In this document: piece by piece, positions 8,337 through 16,962 of the stretch
Layout: each line of letters begins with the position of its first letter
Position numbering within the stretch: position 1 is the first letter of the stretch
Source: Streptomyces canus
GTDB taxonomy: Bacteria; Actinomycetota; Actinomycetes; Streptomycetales; Streptomycetaceae
DNA length: 64,000 nucleotides
Assembly: GCF_041435015.1 (NCBI RefSeq)
Contig: NZ_CP107989.1
Location: forward strand, 8,618,001-8,682,000
Direction of reading: 5' to 3'
Notes under the pieces: generated by a model
Told to the model about the DNA's origin: nothing
Seen by the model: only the letters and a program-made list of their open reading frames with translations
Database searches by the model: none
Translations under genes and position numbers: made by a program

Positions 8337-9086
8337 ATGCTGCGCGCCCTGGCTGTCGACGACGAACGCCCCTCGCTGGAGGAACTTCTCTATCTCCTGA
8401 GCGCCGACCCCCGGATCGGCAGTGTGGAGGGCGCCGGTGACGCCACCGAGGCGCTGCGCCGCATCAACCGCGCTCTGGAGTCGGGACCCGGCGGGCCCGA
8501 GGCGATCGACGTCGTCTTCCTCGACATCAACATGCCCGGCCTCGACGGCCTCGACCTCGCCCGGCTGCTGACCGGGTTCGCCACCCCGCCGCTCGTCGTG
8601 TTCGTCACCGCCCACGAGGGCTTCGCCGTCCAGGCCTTCGACCTCAAGGCCGTCGACTACGTGCTCAAACCGGTGCGCAAGGAACGCCTCGCGGAGGCCG
8701 TCCGCCGCGCCGCCGAACGCCTCGGCAGCGCGCCCCGGATTCCCGTGCACGAACCCGACCCCGACCACATACCCGTCGAGCTCGGCGGCGTGACCCGGTT
8801 CGTCGCCGTCGACGACATCACCCACGTCGAGGCCCAGGGCGACTACGCCCGCCTCCACACCGACAAGGGCAGCCACCTCGTCCGGATCCCGCTGTCCACC
8901 CTGGAGGAACGCTGGCGCTTCCGAGGCTTCGTCCGCATCCACCGCCGCCACCTGGTCGCCCTGCGCCACGTCGGCGAACTCCGCCTGGACGCGGGCACGG
9001 TGAGCGTCGTCGTCGGCGGCGAGGAACTCCAGGTCAGCCGCCGCCACACGCGTGAGCTGCGGGACCTGCTGATGAGGAGGCCGTAG
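8337..9086 (+). CDS. LytTR-type response regulator
   Basis: A 249-residue response regulator. The receiver domain fills residues 1-120, with acidic pocket DDE at 8-10, phosphoacceptor Asp in FLDINMPGLDG near residue 64, the Thr in FVTAHEG and the Lys in VLKPV. A LytTR DNA-binding domain covers about 140-245 (DDITHVEAQGDYARLHT, FRGFVRIHRRHLVAL). It heads a four-gene operon (regulator, small membrane protein, symporter, sensor kinase); the next gene starts 2 nt after its stop and later pairs overlap by 4 nt. The organisation parallels pyruvate-sensing LytS/LytTR systems, where the regulator controls a transporter gene. The actual ligand here is unknown. Confidence 0.92.
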   Translation: MLRALAVDDERPSLEELLYLLSADPRIGSVEGAGDATEALRRINRALESGPGGPEAIDVVFLDINMPGLDGLDLARLLTGFATPPLVVFVTAHEGFAVQAFDLKAVDYVLKPVRKERLAEAVRRAAERLGSAPRIPVHEPDPDHIPVELGGVTRFVAVDDITHVEAQGDYARLHTDKGSHLVRIPLSTLEERWRFRGFVRIHRRHLVALRHVGELRLDAGTVSVVVGGEELQVSRRHTRELRDLLMRRP

Positions 9087-9088
9087 TC

Positions 9089-9448
9089 ATGCCGCAGGAC
9101 CCCGTCGAGCGGCGCGTCGTCGTCACCGGCCCGCCCCGCCGCAGCCGCCCCGCGTCCGGCTACTACCGGCCGCGCACCGAGATCGACGAACAGACCACCC
9201 TCGGCCACACCTACGTCCGCTCCCTGATGCGCACCCAACTGCGCGCCGCCCTCGCGGTGTTCGCCTTCCTCGGACTGCTCATAGGGCCGCTCCCGCTGCT
9301 CTTCGCGGCCATGCCGGACGCCCACCGCCTCGAATGGGGCGTCCTCGGCTTCGGCCTCTACGTCCCGATGGTCCTGCTGGCCCGCTGGTACGTACGCCGC
9401 GCCGAACGCAACGAACGGGACTTCGTGCGGCTGGTCGAGGACCGATGA
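9089..9448 (+). CDS. Small two-TM membrane protein of the symporter operon
   Basis: A 119-residue protein with a basic, disordered N-terminus (residues 1-45), two predicted membrane helices (about 52-72, LAVFAFLGLLIGPLPLLFAA, and 80-97) and a charged cytoplasmic tail (RRAERNERDF). It starts 2 nt after the regulator stop and overlaps the symporter start by 4 nt. Position and topology resemble the small DUF485-type proteins that accompany acetate permease (YjcH with ActP), but I cannot assign it to that family by motif. A transporter accessory role is inferred from coupling only. Confidence 0.8.
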   Translation: MPQDPVERRVVVTGPPRRSRPASGYYRPRTEIDEQTTLGHTYVRSLMRTQLRAALAVFAFLGLLIGPLPLLFAAMPDAHRLEWGVLGFGLYVPMVLLARWYVRRAERNERDFVRLVEDR

Positions 9449-11157
9449 ACTCCAGTTACTCGGTCCCCGCCGTCGCGCTCGTCGTGGTGGCCACCGTGCT
9501 CGTCGGGGCGTTCGGCCTGCGCATCTCCCGCACCACGTCCGACTTCTACGTCGCCTCCCGCACCGTCGGCCCCCGCCTGAACGCGGCCGCCATCAGCGGT
9601 GAGTACCTCTCCGCCGCGTCCTTCCTGGGTATCGCGGGCCTGGTCCTCGTCCAGGGCCCCGACATGCTCTGGTACCCCGTCGGCTACACGGCCGGCTATC
9701 TCGTCCTGCTCCTGTTCGTCGCCGCCCCCCTGCGCCGCTCCGGCGCCTACACCCTGCCCGACTTCGCCGAGGCACGGCTCGCCTCCCAGGCCGTGCGACG
9801 GCTCGCGGGCGCCTTCGTGGTCGGCGTCGGCTGGCTCTACCTGCTGCCCCAACTCCAGGGCGCCGGACTGACGCTGACCGTTCTGACCGGGGCGCCCCAG
9901 TGGCTCGGCGGAGTGATCGTCGCGGCCGTCGTGGTCGCCACCGTCGCCGCGGGCGGCATGCGCAGCATCACCTTCGTGCAGGCCTTCCAGTACTGGCTCA
10001 AGCTCACCGCCCTGCTCGTGCCCGCCCTCTTCCTCATCCTCGCCTGGCAGGGCGACGGCGCCCCCAGCCATGCCTTCGAGGAACCGACGACCTTCCGCGA
10101 ACAGCGGGTGGTCCGCGTCGACTCCACCCTCGACCTCAAGCTGGAGAACCCCCTGACCGTCACGGTCACCGGCACGGTCGACGGCCGCCGCCACGAGGAC
10201 CAGCAGCTCCGACTCCCCGCGGGCACGCACCACATCGACCGGGGCACCGAGCTGACCTTCGCCAAGGGCACCACCGTCCCCGCCGCCGACCGCGGCACCA
10301 GCGACGGCATGTCGACCTCCCTCGCCGCGGGCCGCGAGGACCGGCCCCTGTACGCCACGTACGGACTGATCCTCGCCACCTTCCTCGGCACCATGGGCCT
10401 GCCGCACGTCGTGGTCCGCTTCTACACCAGCCCGCACGGCGTCGCCGCCCGCCGCACCACGGTCGCCGTACTCGGCCTGATCGGCTGCTTCTACCTCCTG
10501 CCCCCGGTCTACGGCGCCCTCGGTCGCCTGTACGCCCCCGAACTCACCCTCACCGGAGACGCCGACGCCGCGGTCCTGCTGCTCCCGGAGCGGATGATCG
10601 GCGGCCTCGGCGGCGACCTGCTGGGCGCGTTGGTGGCGGGCGGGGCCTTCGCGGCGTTCCTGTCGACGGCCTCCGGACTCACCATGGCCGTGGCGGGCGT
10701 GCTCACCCAGGACGTCCTGCCCTCGCGCGGCGTACGGCACTTCCGGCTCGGCACGGTCCTCGCGATGTGCGCCCCGCTGGCCGCGAGCGTCCTGGTCGGC
10801 GGGCTGCCGGTCGCCGACGCGGTAGGGCTCGCCTTCGCCGTCTCCGCGTCCTCCTTCTGCCCGCTGCTCGTGCTCGGCATCTGGTGGCGACGGCTGACCC
10901 CGCCGGGCGCGGCCGCGGGCATGCTGGTCGGGGGCGGCTCCGCGTTCCTCGCCGTGGCCGCGACCATGGCCGGCTTCCCGGCCGGCGGCCCGCTGCACGC
11001 CCTGCTCGCCTGGCCCGCGCTCTGGTCGGTGCCGCTCGGCTTCCTCACCATGGTGCTGGTGTCCCTGGCCACCGCGGGCCGGGTACCGGCGGGCACGGCG
11101 GCGATCCTGGCCCGCTTCCACCTGCCGGAGGAACTGCGGGAGGAGGTGAAGGCATGA
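9445..11157 (+). CDS. Sodium/solute symporter (SSS family, acetate/pyruvate-permease-like)
   Basis: A 570-residue polytopic transporter with more than ten hydrophobic helices. The start region (SDFYVASRTVGPRLNAAAISGEYLSAASF) is typical of SSS monocarboxylate permeases, and the sodium-binding neighbourhood FLSTASGLTMAVAGVLTQDV lies near residue 410. Between residues about 205 and 297 there is an unusual non-membrane insert of roughly 90 residues, rich in beta-forming segments (VRVDSTLDLKLENPLTVTVT). Coupled expression with a LytTR regulator and LytS-like kinase suggests import of a small carboxylate sensed by that system. The ATG at 9445 overlaps the upstream stop by 4 nt. Confidence 0.9.
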   Translation: MNSSYSVPAVALVVVATVLVGAFGLRISRTTSDFYVASRTVGPRLNAAAISGEYLSAASFLGIAGLVLVQGPDMLWYPVGYTAGYLVLLLFVAAPLRRSGAYTLPDFAEARLASQAVRRLAGAFVVGVGWLYLLPQLQGAGLTLTVLTGAPQWLGGVIVAAVVVATVAAGGMRSITFVQAFQYWLKLTALLVPALFLILAWQGDGAPSHAFEEPTTFREQRVVRVDSTLDLKLENPLTVTVTGTVDGRRHEDQQLRLPAGTHHIDRGTELTFAKGTTVPAADRGTSDGMSTSLAAGREDRPLYATYGLILATFLGTMGLPHVVVRFYTSPHGVAARRTTVAVLGLIGCFYLLPPVYGALGRLYAPELTLTGDADAAVLLLPERMIGGLGGDLLGALVAGGAFAAFLSTASGLTMAVAGVLTQDVLPSRGVRHFRLGTVLAMCAPLAASVLVGGLPVADAVGLAFAVSASSFCPLLVLGIWWRRLTPPGAAAGMLVGGGSAFLAVAATMAGFPAGGPLHALLAWPALWSVPLGFLTMVLVSLATAGRVPAGTAAILARFHLPEELREEVKA

Positions 11158-12359
11158 GCGGATTCCTGGCCGGATTGTGTGTGGCGGTCCTCCCGCTGCT
11201 GGCCGCCGGCTTCTGGCTCGGCCGGCGTACGGCCCGACCGCAGACCCTGGGCGGCCTCGGCACCCCCGTCGAGCACGCCACCTTCGAGACCCTGCACACC
11301 GCCTCCCTGGCGGCGCCCCCGCTGCGGGCGGGGCTGACGGAGGAGACCGCCCGCAAGTCGGCGCGCAGACTGCGCTCACTGCTCGGCACGGACGCGCTGT
11401 GCCTCACCGATCAGAAACAGGTCCTGGTCTGGGACGGCGTGGGCAGCCACCACCGCAGCGAGATCATGGAACGCCTCGCGGGCCCGCTGGAGACCGGCCG
11501 CGGTGAGGCCTTCCCGCTGACCTGCGACGCCCCCGACTGCCCGGTCCGCTGGGCGGTCGTCGCCCCGCTCACCGTCGACGACCGCGTCCACGGCACCCTG
11601 GTCGCCTGCGCGCCCCGCGAGTCGGCCGTCCTGGTCCGCGCGGCCGGGGAGGTCGCCCGCTGGGTGAGCGTCCAGCTGGAGTTGGCGGACCTGGACCAGT
11701 CCCGGACCCGCCTGATCGAGGCCGAGATCAAGGCACTTCGGGCCCAGATCTCCCCGCACTTCATCTTCAACTCGCTCGCGGTGATCGCCTCGTTCGTCCG
11801 CACCGACCCCGAGCGCGCCCGCGAACTGCTCCTCGAATTCGCCGACTTCACCCGCTACTCGTTCCGCAGGCACGGCGACTTCACCACCCTCGCCGACGAA
11901 CTCCACGCCATCGACCACTACTTGGCGCTGGTGCGGGCCCGCTTCGGCGACCGTCTCTCCGTCACCCTGCAGATCGCCCCGGAGGTACTGCCGGTCGCCC
12001 TGCCGTTCCTGTGCCTGCAGCCCCTGGTCGAGAACGCCATCAAGCACGGCCTGGAGGGCAAGACCGAGAAGTGCCGGCTCCAGATCACCGCCCAGGACAC
12101 CGGCGCCGAGGCCCTGGTCGTCATCGAGGACGACGGCGCCGGAATGGACCCGGTCCTGCTCCGCCGTATCCTCGCGGGCGAGGTCAGCCCCTCGGGCGGC
12201 ATCGGCCTGTCCAACGTCGACGACCGGCTCCGCCAGGTGTACGGCGACTCCTACGGCCTCGTCATCGAGACCGCCGTCGGCGCGGGCATGAGGATCACCG
12301 CCCGGCTGCCCAAGTACCAGCCGGGCGTGCACTCGGCGGGCCGTCTCACGGACGGCTGA
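11154..12359 (+). CDS. LytS/YpdA-type sensor histidine kinase
   Basis: A 401-residue kinase partner of the LytTR regulator three genes upstream. It has one N-terminal membrane segment (LAGLCVAVLPLLAAGFWLG), a GAF-like region (about 60-175), and the His_kinase domain with phosphoacceptor in ALRAQISPHFIFNSL (about 193-207). A HATPase_c domain follows, with N box LQPLVENAIKHGLEG and G box GGIGLSNVDDRL. Unlike E. coli LytS/BtsS it lacks the multi-helix 5TM input domain, so sensing may depend on the GAF-like region or on the transporter. It overlaps the symporter stop by 4 nt and ends 2 bp from a convergent small gene. Confidence 0.92.
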   Translation: MSGFLAGLCVAVLPLLAAGFWLGRRTARPQTLGGLGTPVEHATFETLHTASLAAPPLRAGLTEETARKSARRLRSLLGTDALCLTDQKQVLVWDGVGSHHRSEIMERLAGPLETGRGEAFPLTCDAPDCPVRWAVVAPLTVDDRVHGTLVACAPRESAVLVRAAGEVARWVSVQLELADLDQSRTRLIEAEIKALRAQISPHFIFNSLAVIASFVRTDPERARELLLEFADFTRYSFRRHGDFTTLADELHAIDHYLALVRARFGDRLSVTLQIAPEVLPVALPFLCLQPLVENAIKHGLEGKTEKCRLQITAQDTGAEALVVIEDDGAGMDPVLLRRILAGEVSPSGGIGLSNVDDRLRQVYGDSYGLVIETAVGAGMRITARLPKYQPGVHSAGRLTDG

Positions 12360-12361
12360 CC

Positions 12362-12538
12362 TCAGGTGCTGCGGGTGGCCACCATCCCGAGGGTGATCAG
12401 GCCCAGCACGACCCAGCCGAACCACAGCCAGCCGTTGCTGCCGAGCGCCACCGTGTAGGCGGTCACCGCGACGAGACCGCCGACGGTGAGCACCCCCATC
12501 GTGCGGGTCGAGCCATCCGTGGAACCGGTACCGGGCAT
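12362..12538 (-). CDS. 58-residue membrane protein downstream of the Ser/Thr kinase
   Basis: The predicted protein is 58 residues with a polar N-terminus and two short hydrophobic stretches (GVLTVGGLVAVTAYTVAL and GWLWFGWVVLGLITLGMV). The ATG at 12538 is preceded by GAGGAGG at good spacing, which argues for real translation. It starts 13 bp after the stop of the Ser/Thr kinase gene, so it probably belongs to the same transcript. It ends 2 bp from the convergent kinase gene of the LytS operon. I recognise no family. Confidence 0.65.
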   Translation of the reverse strand: MPGTGSTDGSTRTMGVLTVGGLVAVTAYTVALGSNGWLWFGWVVLGLITLGMVATRST

Positions 12539-12551
12539 CGCAACACCCTCC

Positions 12552-14399
12552 TCAGGATTCGTCCCCCTCCATGGTGCCCCCGTTCTGCCTGCGGACGGTG
12601 CACACGACGAAATGTGTGCCGTTCTTCCAGGGCCCCGCACTGGTCCAGGAGCCCGCCGTGTAGACGGACGGATCGAAGCCGTAGTCGCCCGGCGGGACCT
12701 CACGCGCGCACGCCGTGTCCGACTCGGTCCGCGCCTCGGACAGCGTGACGTCGGGGTCCAGACGGGTGAATCCGAGCACCTGCTCGTCGTGGGAGCTCCC
12801 GCAGGAGGCCAGCCGGGCGTCCCGGTTGGTGCGTACGTCCAGACAGTCCCGCCGCTGCATGGTCGCCGTGTCCGCGAACCCCGAGCCCAGCCTGCGATGG
12901 GTACCGATCGGCCCGTACACCGGCCCGTTCCCGCCCAGCACCAGACACGCGGTGCGCCGTCCCGCCGCCTCGAAGCCCCCGTCGGTCGGCACGACGGCCT
13001 GGCTGCGGACGTCCGCGAGCCGGTCCCGGATCTCCCGCGTCCGCTCCTCGCACCGCGCCGCTCCCGTCCGACGCGCCTCGTCGGCCGAGGCGGTCGTCAC
13101 GAACGCCATCACCTGGCCGTCCGGGGCCGTCCCGCAGGTGGGGTCCGGCCGCAGCCGGGGTGTGCCCCGGAAACGCTCCGGGCCCGGCCAGTCGGCGATG
13201 ACGCAGTCGCCGTCCCGCAGGGGTTTCGTGAGCCCGACCGTCTCGCCGTACGGCTGCCGGGAGCCCTGTTGTCCGCCCCTGCGGTCCGAGGCCCGGTCGG
13301 CCATGGCGTACCAGACACCGCCCAGGGCCAGCAGCAGCCCGAGACCGCAGGCGAGGACGGCCCGCAGGGCGTGCGAGCGCTCCCGCCGCCGACGGCCGCC
13401 CTGCGGCGAGGGGAGCCCTTCGGTCAGCGGCCGCTGTCCCTTCGGCGGCGCACCGGGCGGCGGAACCTCCGCCCCGGCCCAGGGCGGCTGGGAACCGAGG
13501 TCGGTCCGCGTGCGGACGTACGGCTCGGCCTGCGGCGTCACGATCCGCGACAGCGCTGTCTCCGCCTCCGCCGCCGACCATCGCTGCCCGGGATCCTTGG
13601 CGAGCAGCGCTCGCAGTACGGGACCCAGCGCACCGGCGCGCACGGCGGGCCGCGGCTCCTCCATGACCACCGCGGTCACCTCGGCGAGATGCGACTCCCG
13701 CTCGAAGGCACCCACACCCTCCACGGCGTGGTACAGGGTGCAGCCCAGCGAGAACAGGTCGGCGGCCGGGGTGGGCGCTCCGCCCGTGGCCCGCTCGGGC
13801 GCCAGATAGCCCGACGTGCCCACCAGCACCGACGCCAGCGTGTACCGGGTCTCCCCGGCGTCCGGCTGCACGGAGATGCCGTAGTCGGTGAGCAGGACGC
13901 GTCCGTACGGCGATCCCACGCGGTCCGGCGCCAGCAGGATGTTCGCCGGCTTCACGTCCCGGTGCATCACGCCCCGCTGATGCCCGGCGGTCAGCGCGTC
14001 CAGCACGGCGAGGCCGATCCGGGCGCACTCCGCCGGGGCGAGCGGTCCGCGGGAGTCGACCAGGTCACGCAGGTCCACCGCGTTCGCCACGTACTCCATG
14101 ACGATCCACGGCAGCCCCTCGTGCTCCAGCACGTCGTGCACGGTCACCACGTGCGGATGGCCGCGCAGCCCCGCCGCGTGCCGGGCCTCCGCGCGAGCCC
14201 GTGCCACCCGGGCCTCCCGCTCGTGGTCCGCCTCCACCGGGTCACGGAACACGATCTCCTTGAGAGCGACCTCGCAGTCGAGTCTCCGGTCGTGGGCGAG
14301 CCACACATGGCCCATGCCGCCGCTGCCGAGCGGGTTCAGCAACAGATAGCGGCCGGCGATGACCCGGCCCACTCCCGAGATCGGTGATCCTGAAGACAT
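12552..14399 (-). CDS. Transmembrane serine/threonine protein kinase (PknB-like)
   Basis: A 615-residue Hanks-type kinase. The kinase domain spans about residues 17-285: glycine loop LGSGGMGHVW, lysine in VALKE, catalytic HRDVKPANILL, and the metal-binding motif present as DYG instead of DFG (LLTDYGISV). A proline-rich linker follows, then one membrane helix (about 370-390, VLACGLGLLLALGGVWYAM). The roughly 220-residue outer region has two cysteine-containing repeats (GDCVIADWPG and RDCLDVRTNRD) resembling septum-formation-type domains rather than PASTA repeats. A PASTA-bearing lipoprotein gene lies 46 bp upstream on the same strand. Role in cell-wall or growth signalling is inferred from family. 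Confidence 0.92.
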   Translation of the reverse strand: MSSGSPISGVGRVIAGRYLLLNPLGSGGMGHVWLAHDRRLDCEVALKEIVFRDPVEADHEREARVARARAEARHAAGLRGHPHVVTVHDVLEHEGLPWIVMEYVANAVDLRDLVDSRGPLAPAECARIGLAVLDALTAGHQRGVMHRDVKPANILLAPDRVGSPYGRVLLTDYGISVQPDAGETRYTLASVLVGTSGYLAPERATGGAPTPAADLFSLGCTLYHAVEGVGAFERESHLAEVTAVVMEEPRPAVRAGALGPVLRALLAKDPGQRWSAAEAETALSRIVTPQAEPYVRTRTDLGSQPPWAGAEVPPPGAPPKGQRPLTEGLPSPQGGRRRRERSHALRAVLACGLGLLLALGGVWYAMADRASDRRGGQQGSRQPYGETVGLTKPLRDGDCVIADWPGPERFRGTPRLRPDPTCGTAPDGQVMAFVTTASADEARRTGAARCEERTREIRDRLADVRSQAVVPTDGGFEAAGRRTACLVLGGNGPVYGPIGTHRRLGSGFADTATMQRRDCLDVRTNRDARLASCGSSHDEQVLGFTRLDPDVTLSEARTESDTACAREVPPGDYGFDPSVYTAGSWTSAGPWKNGTHFVVCTVRRQNGGTMEGDES

Positions 14400-14445
14400 C
14401 CGGTGACTCTCCGGTTCTGCGGGTTCCTCGGGTTCCTCGGGGGTG

Positions 14446-15840
14446 CTACGCGGCGACCGTGGTGCTCGGCCCGTCGCTGAGGGGGGCACTGGTGACGGGC
14501 TCAGCGGTGGCGGGCTCGGTGGTCGCGGGACCGCTGCTGGGCGGCTCCCGGGTGGCGGGCGCGCTGGTCGTCGTCGCTGGCGCCGGCGGTGGTGCGCTGC
14601 TGGTGACCGGGGCGCCGGTCGGCGGTGAACCGGTCGAGGGAGGTGGGCTCGGCGGACCGTTCGACTTGCCGGGCGACGGCGAGCCGGGAGCCGTACCCGA
14701 CGACGGCGGTGACGAGGACCCCCCGGGCCTGCCGCTCGACGAGGACGGAGGTGGTGAGGAGGCCTTGCCGGGCCGTCCGCCGGACGATCCCGGGGGCCCC
14801 GACGCCGGCGGGGCACTCGTGGGCGGTGTCTTCGCCCCCGAGGAGGGCGGCGGGGGAGTGGTCGTGGGCCCGGTCTCCCCGCCGGAGGTGCTCGTGCCAC
14901 CCCCTGCCACGGTCAGCATCACGTACTGCCCGAACGGCAGCCGCGCCCCCGCGGGCGGGTCGGTCGCCGTGACCTTCGCGCCGTCGGACGGCACCCCCTG
15001 CCCGGTGTACCCGGCCGCCAGCCCGGCGTCGATCAGCTCCCGACCGGCCCGGGCGAAGGTCGTCCCGGCCAGGTCCGGCACCGTGCGCCGCTTCTTCGCG
15101 TTGAAGGTGGTGTCCTTCTCGCCGGTGCTGCCGACCGGACGGTTGATGCCGCGGGCGGGTTCCTGGACGTCGACGAGAGCGATCCGTGCCAGTTTCCGGG
15201 GAGCGGGCTTCACGGCCACCACCGACTCCCGCTGGTATCCCGCCCACTTCTTGGTGCCGTCCTCGAACTGGACGGAAATCCGGCCGGTGTCACCCTGGAA
15301 GGGCCGCAGTGGATTTCCACACGAGCACTTCACAGCCGGAAGCCCTTGTTCATCGACAAGAATCGAGATTCCCGCCTGGAGCAAGGAGTTGTACGGGACG
15401 GCCTTTTCCCTCTTGTAGTCGTGGTTCTTGACGAGAGTGTCGTGACGCAGCAGAACCGGTGTGAGTCGATCCAGGTATTCCGGTATCCCGTCCGTGCCGA
15501 TGTTCAGTACGCCGGCCCACGCCTGTGCCTTTTTGTGATTCCTGGGATCGGTGAGGAATCGTTCGAGTTTGGCGACGTCACAGATGGTCGGCTGCTTGCT
15601 GCCGCCGTACAGGCCTGGCGTGTCCCCCTGCTGGAGACTTCCCTGCACGGGCTGCGACCGCACGGTGGTGGTGGCGTCCCTGCCCAGCCCGCTGTTCTCC
15701 TCGAAGAACGGAGCGAGCGAGGGCGCACCGGCGGCGACCGCCCTGACCACCGTCAGTGGATTTCCCTTCTCACAACCGCTCAGCAGCAGTGAGAAAATCG
15801 CCAGGACGGCGATCCTGTGCATAAATGCGCGAAGTGTCAT
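14446..15840 (-). CDS. Lipoprotein with DUF6777-like region, PASTA domain and Pro/Ser/Thr-rich tail
   Basis: A 464-residue exported lipoprotein. The signal ends in the lipobox LLLSGC with the lipidated cysteine near residue 23. A conserved globular region (about 30-245, including CSCGNPLRPFQGDTGRISVQF) is of the kind now called DUF6777. It is followed by one PASTA-like domain (about 250-315; VPDLAGTTFARAGRELIDAG, PPAGARLPFG). The last 145 residues are a proline/serine/threonine/glycine-rich low-complexity tail. ATG at 15840 with GGGGGAG upstream. PASTA domains bind muropeptides or beta-lactams; finding one on a lipoprotein next to a PASTA-less Ser/Thr kinase suggests a split sensor. The domain calls are by eye. 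Confidence 0.82.
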   Translation of the reverse strand: MTLRAFMHRIAVLAIFSLLLSGCEKGNPLTVVRAVAAGAPSLAPFFEENSGLGRDATTTVRSQPVQGSLQQGDTPGLYGGSKQPTICDVAKLERFLTDPRNHKKAQAWAGVLNIGTDGIPEYLDRLTPVLLRHDTLVKNHDYKREKAVPYNSLLQAGISILVDEQGLPAVKCSCGNPLRPFQGDTGRISVQFEDGTKKWAGYQRESVVAVKPAPRKLARIALVDVQEPARGINRPVGSTGEKDTTFNAKKRRTVPDLAGTTFARAGRELIDAGLAAGYTGQGVPSDGAKVTATDPPAGARLPFGQYVMLTVAGGGTSTSGGETGPTTTPPPPSSGAKTPPTSAPPASGPPGSSGGRPGKASSPPPSSSSGRPGGSSSPPSSGTAPGSPSPGKSNGPPSPPPSTGSPPTGAPVTSSAPPPAPATTTSAPATREPPSSGPATTEPATAEPVTSAPLSDGPSTTVAA

Positions 15841-15908
15841 GACCGCTCCCCCCGGCGGTTCCCCCAACGCGCTTCATGCTACTGAATGCTTCGGAAAGAC
15901 GAAGCCTT

Positions 15909-16859
15909 TCAACGCCCGCGTGCGTTCAATGAGGCCAAATACGCGTTGTACGCCTCGAGATCCTTGTCGCCGTCGCGGTCGGCGGCCCGGTCCGTGCGCT
16001 TGGCCTGTCGCTGTTCGGAGCCGTACCACTGGAACAGCAGTGCGATCAGGACCAGTACGGAGGGAATCTCGCTGAACGCCCAGGCGATACCGCCGGCGTA
16101 GTTCTGGTCGGAGAGGGCGTCGATGCCGAGCGAGGCGGGCGGGTTCTTGAACGTCTCCACCATGGGCTCGGACGCCATCATCAGCGCGATGCCGAAGAAG
16201 GCGTGGAACGGCATCCCGGCGAACAGCTCCAGCATCCGCATCAGATACCCGGGCCGCTGCGGTCCCGGGTCGACGCCGATGATCGGCCAGAAGAAGACGA
16301 CACCGACGGCGAGGAAGTGCACCATCATCGCGACGTGACCGGTCTTCGACCCCATCAGGAAGTCGAAGATCGGAGTGAAGTACAGCGCGTACAGGCTCGC
16401 GATGAACAGCGGAATGGTGAACGCCGGGTGGGTGATGATCCGCATGTACCGGCTGTGCAGCAGTGCCAGCAGCAGCTCACGGGGTCCCTTGCGGCCCTTG
16501 CCCGCGACGGGCAGCGCCCGCAGAGCCAGGGTCACCGGGGCGCCGAGCAGGATGAGGATCGGCGACAGCATGCTGATCACCATGTGCTGCACCATGTGCA
16601 CACTGAACATGACCATGCCGTAGTCGTTCAGCCTGGTGCACATCATCAGCCCTATGGACAGCACACCGGCCACGTAGGAAACGGTCCGCCCCACGGACCA
16701 CGCGTCCCCCCGGCGCCGCAGCCGCACGACACCCCACGTGTACAGACCGAGCGCGAGAAGGCAGGCGACGAGGAAGAAGGGGTCGGCCGACCACTGAAGC
16801 CCTCGTCCCAGCGTGAACGGCGCCAAGTCGTGGGTCATGCCGTGCCCGCTGTGGTCCAT
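15909..16859 (-). CDS. Cytochrome c oxidase assembly protein, CtaG/caa3-type family
   Basis: A 316-residue polytopic membrane protein with about seven hydrophobic helices and conserved histidines (MDHSGHGMTHD at the start, VHMVQHMVISMLSPILILLG, MMVHFLAVGVVFFW). This matches the actinobacterial caa3 CtaG family, linked to copper delivery to the terminal oxidase. ATG at 16859 with AGGAG at nine bases is chosen over an in-frame start 87 nt upstream that would overlap the terminator of pfkA. The His/Met-rich N-terminus fits copper handling. Direct proof of oxidase assembly in Streptomyces is not implied by sequence alone. Confidence 0.88.
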   Translation of the reverse strand: MDHSGHGMTHDLAPFTLGRGLQWSADPFFLVACLLALGLYTWGVVRLRRRGDAWSVGRTVSYVAGVLSIGLMMCTRLNDYGMVMFSVHMVQHMVISMLSPILILLGAPVTLALRALPVAGKGRKGPRELLLALLHSRYMRIITHPAFTIPLFIASLYALYFTPIFDFLMGSKTGHVAMMVHFLAVGVVFFWPIIGVDPGPQRPGYLMRMLELFAGMPFHAFFGIALMMASEPMVETFKNPPASLGIDALSDQNYAGGIAWAFSEIPSVLVLIALLFQWYGSEQRQAKRTDRAADRDGDKDLEAYNAYLASLNARGR

Positions 16860-16916
16860 CGCGGCGGCTCCTGATTCGTGGGGGTTGTGCGAGTCTGTCC
16901 GCCCCAGACTAAGACT

Positions 16917-16944
16917 GCCCCCGGTCGCATCCTGGACCGGGGGC
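16917..16944 (-). terminator. Hairpin terminator after pfkA
   Basis: GCCCCCGGTC (16917-16926) and GACCGGGGGC (16935-16944) form a perfect 10-bp stem with an 8-nt loop. It lies 19 bp past the pfkA stop and 58 bp upstream of the ctaG-like start. There is no U-tract, as is usual for Streptomyces terminators. Confidence 0.8.
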
Positions 16945-16962
16945 ACACAACCGCCGTACGAC

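Noticed and set aside
9358..11379. A 673-codon open frame on the minus strand
   Set aside because: It mirrors the symporter gene; composition is Gly/Arg/Glu-rich without any family motif.
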